DNA of 24,717 nt. Origin: Oppiella nova (taxonomy: Eukaryota > Arthropoda > Arachnida > Sarcoptiformes > Oppiidae). This document shows positions 11,186 to 20,834 of this stretch, piece by piece. The position numbers and the translations under genes are program-made. Under the pieces are notes generated by a model, which saw only the letters and a list, made by a program, of their open reading frames with translations, was not told the DNA's origin and made no database searches. Location: assembly GCA_905397405.1 (NCBI GenBank), contig CAJPVJ010000462.1, positions 1 to 24,717 on the forward strand. The letters run 5' to 3'. The number at the start of each line of letters is the position of its first letter. Position 1 is the stretch's first letter.

Positions 11186-12117
11186 TCACTTGCACTGGGA
11201 TCGCCACCACTTACGTCTCAATTCACTGATAATGCCGTTTGCCTTCAAATGGTTGATCGCAAGATTGAAACTCTGAAGAAGTGGAGAATTCTTGGGGAAA
11301 GCGATTCCATACCTGCGATCGTGAGGCAGACCGGAATCAATGGTCGTTAGATCGCATCGATGGCCACTTATATACTCGTTATGAGACGATTCCCCTATAA
11401 ATATGTATTTCCCGGATGTGATACGTCTGAGTGCATCGGTATATGAGATGACAAAATTGGATGAATTGGATGATATCATTCGCCACATCTTTCTGATCAC
11501 TGGATCTTCGGACGATTGGAAAGCCCTTCTCGTGGGACCGCTCTCTAGGATACCAAATGAGATATTGTCCTGATTTGCTAAATCACTCCAAGACCTGATT
11601 TGATTGGTCTGTGATTTAAGCAAAAGCGCAGAAATTCCGCTCTCGAAGAATGGGGTCGAGAAGTCGACCACAGCTTTGCGGTCGCTATTGATTGTGAGGT
11701 CAGCCACCGCTATGTCGGCGCGCTTTGCAGACAAATGAATAGAAATTTGTTGTGAAATTTTATATACAAATAATACGGTAGTATCCGTATGTAGTAAATA
11801 CCTGTTTCAGCAATTCTCCCACCATTCCCGTCCATTTGCCGTGAAAATTAAATCCGTAACCATTTGGTGATAGATATAGAGAAAAATTATGTCCATTGAG
11901 TTGTGTTACTTGTCTCATAAGATCGACGCAAAAGCCTTCGAGAACTTCTTCGCCATTCTTCTGGACAAACGGCGGGTTCTGTCGACAGAAACCATTAAAA
12001 TTTCGTTGAAATATAAAGATATTGCTAATAAAAAGTACTTACGATAAGAGTGACGGCACGATATTTGGCATAACTTGTCGTAAACAAGAGTCCAAAGAAT
12101 ACAATCAAAGATTTCAT
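11186..12117 (-). CDS. Secreted, channel-less glutamate-receptor ligand-binding-domain protein
   Basis: Three exons in transcription order, 12117-12043, 11978-11802 and 11722-11186, encode 262 residues. Residues 1-17 form a signal peptide ending TTSYA. Residues 18 to about 122 are lobe S1 of the ionotropic glutamate receptor fold: GFCVDL, GKWTGMVGELL, ADIAVADLTINSDR, VDFSTPFFESGISALL. Residues 126-262 are lobe S2: WSDLANQ, SGPTRRAF, GESSHNEYI, YGIAFPKNSPL, and a terminal KWWRSQC. T94 and R99 match the ligand α-carboxylate binders (GluA2 T480, R485). T148 and E195 match T655 and E705. C207 and C261 match the lobe-2 disulfide. The amino-terminal domain, M1-M3 pore and M4 are all absent, and the lobes join inside one exon. 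It could bind an extracellular amino acid or similar ligand; this is inference. Fold assignment is firm. Confidence 0.85.
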
Positions 12118-13546
12118 ATTTATTTTGTGTTACAAATAAATGTAAAATAAATTAAAAGTTGAGAAACAAAACAAAACTAAATCGTATATAAGATGATATT
12201 AAAACAGATTTATGGCAAACATAGATTCATTGAAAAAGTTGAGGTAAAAATTCTTGTAAAACAAATTGAATTCACAAATAAAGTGTGAATGACTTCTCAA
12301 ACAGAAACTATAAGTCTTTTTAGCGAAAAACTTCTCTCACTGTAAGAGTGGATACGAAAAAAGTTTTCTTCATAAGTGTATTACGCAAACGAATCCAAGT
12401 TTTTGTTTTTCTTTGGCCTTGATTTGCATTTATATTATAAGAGTATATATAATAAATAAATTGTTCATATAAAATATATTTATATAAAACTGAATTCCAG
12501 TATTTATTTGAGGAAAAAGGAGATAAAAAGAGAGCTGCAATTGAGGGGAATAGGAGTCCATACATGAGATTACTTTTATAAATAAATAACACATTTTCTA
12601 ATTCTGTCCATAATTTACACGAAATTCCAGTTTTCGTTGCCCTTCCAGTCATTAAAAAAGCAGTTTTGACCAGTTTTTCATATATTTCTGATTTATGGAT
12701 AAAATATTTTTAATTTACAAGAAAATCAACTAATTCTGTATTTATTTCAATTAGTTTTATGTGCAATAAATAGTTTATTATGATTATAGCCACGAGATCT
12801 CAATTAAAAACTATTTGCCACTAACTCTTTGACTTATAATGAATTCAGAAATTTAGTTAAATCTAAACCAAAAACCTAAACATTAAAATTTAAATAGAAA
12901 GCAATTAAAAGATGATTTATTAATTTGGGTTTGTTTTATAACAATTAAGGAGATTAATTTTTGATATTAAAGTAAACTATTTCAGTGATCACTTAGTCCC
13001 ATATGTGGCAAATATTTTCGTAAATTATCTGAAGTTTGAATCTCTTATTTGACATCAAAATCCAAACATCACTTCAAATGCCATTCAGTATACGATAACT
13101 GAAAACTCATCAAAAAATTAATTACTATTAAACATAATAAGAGAAAATTGTTTAAATAATTAATGAAAACTACGATAAGATTGGAAAATGTGATTAAAAG
13201 GACGAAATCCTATGTCTAATGAAATGATGAACAATAAGTTGGAGAAAAGTTGTCAAAAGTATAGCCAAAAGCAGTGTTTATGTGTTGAGAAAACACATGA
13301 AAATCATGTGATCTCTGGTTTAGACGTAACGATAGAAACGATTGAAACAAATATGAATAAAGTGTTGACAAAACAGTGACTGATATTCAATACCGGAGTT
13401 TGTCTGCAGATATCACACCAAACACTCCCACCGATTGTCTTACCAGTGATTAGCAAACCAGTGATTGTGTCAACTCTTGTATATGTGTTTCAATTGATTT
13501 GTTGTTTGTTTTCTTAGACTAAGGATCGCATAAAATCCATACAAAT
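12118..13546. other. Intergenic region with promoters of two divergent genes
   Basis: AT-rich, with no supported gene. The 12118-12300 end is likely promoter/5' UTR of the ligand-binding protein gene. The 13330-13546 end is less AT-rich and is likely promoter/5' UTR of the thioredoxin-domain gene. A 7-bp perfect inverted repeat lies at 13294-13310. Two short open frames here (12320-12652 minus, 13212-13379 plus) resemble chance frames. Confidence 0.5.
13294..13310. repeat. Inverted repeat CACATGA-AAA-TCATGTG
   Basis: Perfect 7-bp arms with a 3-bp spacer, about 240 bp upstream of the ATG of the thioredoxin-domain gene. Each arm contains a CACATG/CATGTG E-box-type hexamer. Confidence 0.6.
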
Positions 13547-15081
13547 ATGTATTCATTGTTATCATTGATATCAACGTTAAGTCTATTACTGTTTACAATA
13601 CAAATCACGTTATGTTTTGGCCGACAACTGACACGTGAAGACTTCGATGAGATAATTGGATCCAAATATTACCTCTTCATCCAATTCTATGCCCCAAAGT
13701 CTGCATTCATTATCACTAATACTTTGCTTACATTTTTTTTATTTACCATTAAATATGTCTTAAGATATAAGCAATTCATGAATTGATCCCATAGTGACTA
13801 ACATATAAACGATTATCTGTTGCCATAGCTGTGGTCACTGTCAGAAGTTGGCACCCATTTGGGACAAACTGGAGGCCAAACTGTTGTCATTACAGACATC
13901 GCCGGTAATCGTGGGTAAAGTGGACTGCACTGAAGAGCGGGATCTCTGTTCGCGGGAATCAGTGATGGGTTTCCCGACTCTTAAGTTATATAAATCTCAC
14001 GAAACAAATGGCATTGAATACGAAGGCGAGAGAAATCTGTTGAGTTTAGAGACATATTTAAGGACACAATTAGGCGATCAGATTGTGGACGGAGTGGTAG
14101 ACGCCTCGGAAGAACAGGCATCGGATCCAGTGGTCGACACTCCCAAACCGGTCAACGGAATGCATGAACTCACGGATGAGAATATCGATGACTTTCTCAG
14201 CAAAGGTATTGTAAATATAGGCTTGAGATCTAATTTGAGAATATATTTAATTAACCGGTAATTGAATGGCATAATAGGTCGGCATTTCGTGAAGTTCTTC
14301 GCCCCCTGGTGTGGGCACTGCCAACGTCTGGCCCCCACTTGGCACCAATTGGCCCAATCATTTGAATTTGATACGTCGGTCAAGATATCTAAAGTCGACT
14401 GCACTGTGAATGCCATGTCGTGTAAGAACTTTGAGATCAAAGGCTATCCAACGCTGCTGTGGATAGAGGACGGGAAGGTGACCGACAAATATTCAGGTAT
14501 TGACTCATAATTGCGGTTATAATGACTCGTGTTTTCAATATATTTGATCACTTCCTCAGGCAGTCGTTCTCACGAAGACTTAAAGCACTTCATCACTGAG
14601 AAGAAGAGTGAAGACAACAGAGAGAAAGTGACGTTAAATCTGAGTCTCGATAACGAAGACTTCGGTCCCTTAATGATGACTGAAGAGAATTTTGGCAAAA
14701 TTATCAAAAAAGGAGTTACATTTGTGAAATACTGGGTTCCCTGGTGCTCCCATTGCAAACAACTCAGGCCTATTTGGCACCATTTGTCCACTAAGTTCTT
14801 TGGTGTCAAAGACGTTACTATAGCGAGTGTCGACTGCTCTCAACACGAGAGTCTTTGCAACAAAGAACATGTATGTTATCATGTGGTCAACCATTGATAG
14901 ACAATTGATTTGAATATGCATTTAATTTGCAATAATTGTGGTTTAGATCGATGGTTATCCAACACTATTGTTATATAAAGACAATGAAAAGTTTGGTGAA
15001 TATGAGGGCAACAGATATTTGGACGATATCTACGATTTTGTTACAAAACACTCGTCAGTGCCTGCGAAGGATGAGCTCTAA
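13547..15081 (+). CDS. ER thioredoxin-domain protein, TXNDC5/ERp46 (pretaporter) type
   Basis: Five exons, 13547-13698, 13829-14205, 14278-14496, 14560-14870 and 14947-15081, encode 397 residues, close to human TXNDC5 (432). The N-terminal signal peptide (about 1-25) is followed by three thioredoxin domains. The active sites are CGHC at 52-55, CGHC at 188-191 and CSHC at 312-315. Each domain has its cis-proline loop: GFPTLKLYK, GYPTLLWIE and GYPTLLLYK. The C-terminus is KDEL, an ER-retrieval signal. The family catalyses disulfide formation and isomerisation on secretory proteins. The Drosophila homologue Pretaporter also has a role in apoptotic-cell engulfment. Oddities: domain 1 appears to have Asn before CGHC where Trp is usual, created at the exon 1/2 splice junction (weak donor GTCTGC), and domain 3 has CSHC. 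Orthology is likely but the symbol is withheld. Confidence 0.9.
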
Positions 15082-15371
15082 ATCAAGTGATCGCACACTT
15101 AATGTTTGTTTAAATTATAAGTTTTTGCAATTTATAAGTAAATTAATTTACTTTAAAACCTAATGAATTAGTCATTATTTTTAATCCTTTAATTTTGTAT
15201 AATTTTCAAATGATATTAAGTTATTTATATTTATTGATTGGTTTTAAATGAGACAAACAATAATATTACCGTATTAAAATCAAATAATTTATACTTCATT
15301 TATAATATTAAGCTAACATTTATAAATTTAATTAATAATATTTGTAAATAAAATAGAAATAAATAAAAATT

Positions 15372-15389
15372 TTATTATTATTATTATTA
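15372..15389. repeat. TTA trinucleotide microsatellite
   Basis: Six uninterrupted TTA units just downstream of the probable 3' end of the thioredoxin-domain gene. Confidence 0.8.
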
Positions 15390-15570
15390 ATGGCATAATT
15401 TGACATTTGGGTTAAACTCTTATCGCAAACACAATCCTAACTATAGTCTTTAAAATTCATTGAATAAACGCCTACTTTAGAGACTCACAACTGTTTTGTT
15501 TCTAAATTTCTAATTTATTTAATCATAAACTGAATCGAAGTCATATTATGGAAATATTAATTAAAAAGAT

Positions 15571-15582
15571 TCTCTCTCTCTC

Positions 15583-15615
<33 letters not shown>
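15571..15615. repeat. TC dinucleotide microsatellite
   Basis: A 45-bp TC tract interrupted once by CCC at about 15592-15594. It lies in intergenic DNA. Confidence 0.92.
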
Positions 15616-18600
15616 ATTATGAATATCTTGAATATTATAACAGTTCTTATTGAAACAGAGATCTACATAAACAATAAATAATAATAAATTAATTTATAAG
15701 TCATTTATTATGTTTGGTTTAAATGAGAATGATTTTTGAGAGATTTAATGCCTAGTTATACTGTATAACATAAGTACTTATCGGTATATTTATTCATAGG
15801 TTTTACTCATCTGTAAATCGATTTGTCTGAATATGAGGTCAAAACGGTTTTTAAATTCAATTCAATGCAAACAAAAACAAGATTTATAATAAATTGTTTT
15901 CTTTAAATAAATGTATTTGTTAATGAAATGTAAGTTATTATATGCATATTAGGTGATGACCTTTTGCACAGACAATCGGTATTGGATTGCTATAAGAGAG
16001 TAGACCAACAAATTGAATACCAGTTTAGGTTAACAAAGAGTTTGTATAAATAATTGAAGATCTAATTTTAATTGTGTACAAAAAACAAGTTGTGGACAAA
16101 AACATGTTTTTGTGGCACAAAACTAAATGAATAAAATGAACAAAAAAAACTTGAGATTATTTGAAAGATAAGTTACGGAAAAATAAAAAATATATATTTA
16201 ATAACTTAAAGGCTTCTCAGTTCAGCTCAAGAGCTACTTCTCTTATAATACACTAAAAATATATGCTATTTGGGGAGTAATTCAAGTGTTGATCCCTTTA
16301 ATGGTTTATCTGGAACTCAATGTTAACTGATTTCTAAATTTTCTATTAAACATTTTTAAATTGATTAAATCAGAAAAATGGCTTATTTTTAATAAAATAA
16401 ATTATGCGATAATAATCTCAAGTATTTGTAGATTTGCTGATGAGTTATTAATAGATCAGATAATTTGTATTGTTAGCTTTTTTCTATGTTTGTTACTGAA
16501 TAGCGAAATTGGATTAGCATTTTATAAGCCCTCTTAATTATTTAATTATCTTATTATAATTGTAAAGTAGTAGACAATATGGGAACTACACTAAAAACTA
16601 TTTGTATAGAAGTGTTTCCATTGATAAGGAAAATCCCACCATGGAAATGGATTATGGATTGTACTCTTTTTAATAAATGGTCGGAATCTAATTCAAAAGT
16701 TTGAACTCAATAAACTGTATATGGATTGAATGATTTTAGATAATTTTAAAAAATATTACATAAATAATAAAAAATTTTGCAAATATAACATTAGAGTTAT
16801 GCTTTATACAATTTTTACAGTAATAACAAATAAATAACTGTATAATGAAAAGGAGTGAAGACAAGAATTTAGTTTTGTGAATAAATAAAATAAAAATCTT
16901 TTCAAGTTCAGTTCTTAAGTATTAATTAATGTTTAATGTATGATACAATACACATTTAATAATAACGGTATTTGGATGAAAGACTCGTTAGTTTTAATTT
17001 ACAGTAAAAATACAAAAACAAATGTTTTAGAAAATTATTTATATTTGTCTGTATGTATTAACCTAAATGTATAACTAATTTGAAATGAGAGCATATAAAT
17101 CAATTTAATCGTCTGAAATGTTTGAAACTTGTTCACTATATTTTACGCACAGTTTGACATTCAAAGAGAGTCTTTAAGAAGTTGTGTTCAAAATAAAAAC
17201 ATTATTAAAATTTCAATACAAATCGCGACGAGACTATCAATATAAGTAAACTGAGGATAATCCCAGAAAATTAATTCACATTTTGTGTTATATTAATGCA
17301 AATATGTTATTATATTTTTAGAACTTTAAACTAATTTTAAATTCTTTTGAAATCTTAAATTTTAAATTCAAGCTTATAACTTGAACCTATTATTTTCTAT
17401 AATGCTGAACTAAAATATAAAAACGTGAAATTATATTTCAATTACAGTATAAATTTTAATAAAATTTATCTCAAGTTTGACTGATGAGACAATAACATAT
17501 TTTTTTATAAAGTTACTGAAATAAAATGCAATTTTCCATAACTTTGTTTTTAATCAGTTTATGTTAGGTAACAAAACACAGATAATTAACATCAAACAAG
17601 TTAAAGAGTAATTTGAAACTTTTGAATTGAACCAATTATGAGATTATTTAGAATTATATCTATTATACAATTGCTTGTGAGATAAAGTTATCACTCGATA
17701 AATATTGAACATAAAAAAATACTAAATTTAAAATACGCTTTCTAACGAATTGATTTATGATTGAAACATTTTAAGTAGCACAATACTTTAACTGTAAGTG
17801 AATTTTATAACTTTATTATGAAAGTTGGATAATTTCTTTCACTCCAATTAAGGCATTAGAATTTATCTGAATATCTTAATACTCAAATGGCATAACTAAC
17901 TAAATTTCACTTATTGTTAATTTCACCTATAAATTATTGTTAAAATTATATGAATTATGTGGAAATAAATGAGTTTATGTGAAAACATGTTGTAAAACTT
18001 CAAAATATAATTCACATCTAATTTAGAGTTAATATTTCTTGTCATAACTTAGGTCACTAAAGTTGTATAAAAGTACATTGTACATATTTTTTTGTAAGTT
18101 TTTTATATTCATACATGTGATAAACATATTTCACAATTTGTTAGTTTTTATTTATCCTATTGTTCTATCGATGAGAAATGTTGTAAAAAGATTTTTTAGA
18201 CATCTATTGTATTGTAACCAAATAAATACAGTACAAAATTCATAAATCAAATCACATACAAGAATAAATAATAACCACAAACCTTCCGAAAGCATTTTAT
18301 TGTATAAATAATATTTCGCACATGAAATACAAGACATGGAGTAGCACTAAATTTAACAAATTGTTTAGCAATTATTAAAATAAAAGAATTTTAATCTAAC
18401 CCTGATTGATTGTGAACAGGAAATATTGTTTTGTTTTTTACCTTTAACTTAAATACGGTATTATTTGTAATAGTTACATATTAGCATAAGTTTTTCTAAT
18501 TCATTTAATATTAATGGATATTTTCAAGGATTTAAAATTCAGTTAATTAGAAAATTAGTGAAATATTTACCACAATTAGAAAAATATCAACAAAATATAA

Positions 18601-19182
18601 TTAAATTACACAAAAGAAAGTTGTTTTTTGTTAAATACTTAATATAATTTGCATTAATAATTAGCGTAACACTTATTGTTGTTGTGCAATATTGGTGCAA
18701 ATTACTGTATAATTATAATGTTCAACTAATATCTCACAATAAATTGCATACAAAATGTTTGAATAGTTTTAAAAAAATTGATTTAAAAAATAAATGTGCG
18801 AAAACAACTCAAATGAATCACTTGGTTTTGTAAATTAGTCTAAAAGTGTAGATATTTGAAAGTTTTGTGCAGCAAATTAACATTCAAAGAGTTATAATTT
18901 GATAAATGATGGTAACGTAGGAAAGAATGTGCATGATTATTTATTCTAGTTGTTCACAACTCTATCGATTGAAATTATAATAAGAGTGATGAGTAAATGA
19001 GTGCTATTTTTATGCTCAAGAATATCAATAATGAGTTAATCTATGAATAAGAGAATATCTATTGAAGTGAATGGATGTGAAACTCAATTGAATCATCCGA
19101 GAGTTGGTTCTGAAGAATACGTTATTTTTGTTGTCAAAGTCATAGCAACCGGAAACCAGTTTTGCACGACAGCTCTCCCTGT

Positions 19183-19183
<1 letters not shown>

Positions 19184-19218
<35 letters not shown>
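19184..19218. repeat. CT dinucleotide tract in the tetraspanin promoter region
   Basis: An uninterrupted CT tract of about 35 bp ending 326 bp upstream of the tetraspanin ATG, in a segment richer in G+C than the surrounding desert. As GA on the other strand it offers GAGA-factor-type sites, which are common in arthropod promoters. Confidence 0.9.
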
Positions 19219-19221
<3 letters not shown>

Positions 19222-19543
19222 CCTGCCCTCCCAATGACTGTACGTTGAGGTGTAGTGTTGAAGCAAACTCTGTGATGTGTGTGTTGTGTACAGTAGTGCA
19301 GATCCAGTGCTAACTGAGCTGTGAGTGTAAGTCAAAGGCCTTCATCTCATAGTGAACTCCAGTCTCTCTGTAATGCTCTTCACATATGAGTATTGAGTGA
19401 AACATACAGTCAGTCATTCATACAGTGATTCAGTGCTCGCATCATAACATCACTCCAAACAACAATTACCACTCATTTTCATATCATTTCCACGGATTTC
19501 ATCCAATAGTCACTGAGATTTGGACTACACTTCCCGACACACA
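19219..19543 (+). promoter_or_regulatory. Probable promoter and 5' UTR of the tetraspanin gene
   Basis: G+C rises here and the strand is rich in CAGT/TCAGT-like words, including a CAGTCAGTCATTCATACAGT stretch near 19408-19427, suggestive of initiator elements. One TACNGTA heptamer lies at 19289-19295. The exact transcription start cannot be placed by eye. Confidence 0.4.
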
Positions 19544-20789
19544 ATGCTTTCGTGTATTAAATATATTGTAGTTTTCTATAACTTCTTATTTTGGGTGAGT
19601 TTCCTGAATATTTACCATCATTCACCCTGATCACTTATCATTGTGTTTATGGTCACTATTTGCGCTATATTCACATGTATACCATTTGCATATCAATTCA
19701 AATATTACCATGATACTATAATGATAATTAATTGCATCTGAAACTTAAGTGAGCGCTATATATATGAGTATTAATTAAATTAACTGATGATATGATACCT
19801 ATTCTCATAGCAATAGGTTTATGTTTAGTATTATATTGCCGTTTATTTGCAAACATAAAATACACACAAAACATATTACCATTTATTGATCACAAAAAAT
19901 CAAATAAAAGACTCAAAAGACTTGAAAATAGAGGCAAACATTCAATTGGTTTGATATCTAAAGAATAGACTGAATTGAGTGACAAATACACGATTAGTAT
20001 TGGTTTACAATATTATTTAAATGCAATTATTATCGCATTTGAAATGTGAATAAACTTCATGTTGTGTTCAATGTATGCATTTTTAGCATGCTCAAAAGTA
20101 TTATGCATTTTTGTTTTGTTAATTTTATACAAATTGCTGTTTAATTTATGTGAGAATATATTAATATATTTTATGCAAATCTTATATATTTTCCCCCATT
20201 ATATTAATACCACTTATTAACACATTTTAATGTGCATTTAATTTGATTGAAATCTCATACAAAACAAATCTTACCTAATCTTTTGAGTTTGAATTCAAGT
20301 ATTATATCAATGCTATGAATGAATGTTTTATTTATATTCCCCTCTCTTATCGTTTTTATATGAGTTTTTTGTTTATTTTATTTAATTTACACGAAAAGCA
20401 AATTATTAAATGAAGAAAAGAGTTTAATTATCGCTCAAAAAGATATTTGTTTTGTTAAACTCGTGTTATGTGTGCAACAAAACTGATGGCAAAAATTGTA
20501 ACTCATTTTGACGTTTGGTTTGTAATCCCAATAATATCTACATTTTTACCACTTCTTCATCTGTGAGACCAGTTTCTGTCTTCAAAGACGAGTTTTCCTC
20601 AAATGTTTTCCTCAGACTTATTACTACAGTATAATATAATATTGAAATTATTTGCCCAAAAGCTCGCCATAAATATAACGACTATTAAAATATGAGCCCT
20701 TCTTAACAAACCTCTGTCTCTCTCCTTTCGTTTATAAATTAAATATTATTAGTATTGAAACCCTTTTTTGAAGTTTTAATATCAGATGA

Positions 20790-20834
<45 letters not shown>

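Larger units (their letters stand above)
15082..19183. other. 4.1-kb AT-rich gene desert
   Basis: Very AT-rich sequence with stop codons in all frames. I see no tRNA-like B box, no coding frame above chance and no transposon ends. The proximal part holds the 3' UTR of the thioredoxin-domain gene (AATAAA candidates at 15347-15352). It includes a TTA repeat, a TC microsatellite, and TACNGTA heptamers at 15267, 15759, 16816, 17000, 17443, 18227, 18454 and 18703. It could hold distal regulatory DNA of the tetraspanin gene. Confidence 0.55.

Noticed and set aside
12320-12652. Minus-strand 110-codon frame upstream of the ligand-binding protein gene
   Set aside because: Considered as missing membrane segments or an extra exon of the receptor-like gene. 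It lies upstream of the signal-peptide exon, shows no pore signature and has low-complexity AT-rich composition, so it is probably a chance frame.
13212-13379. 55-codon plus-strand frame (begins MSNEMMNNK)
   Set aside because: It has protein-like composition but a length expected by chance in AT-rich DNA, with no signal peptide or domain. It could be a uORF if the transcript starts upstream, but nothing supports that.
18063-18337. Overlapping plus- and minus-strand frames of about 60 codons
   Set aside because: AT-rich, Phe/Ile/Asn-dominated frames in a gene desert. Chance.
19043-19237. Plus-strand frame ending in a Leu-Ser repeat, and its minus-strand Arg-Glu partner
   Set aside because: Both are produced by the CT/GA microsatellite.
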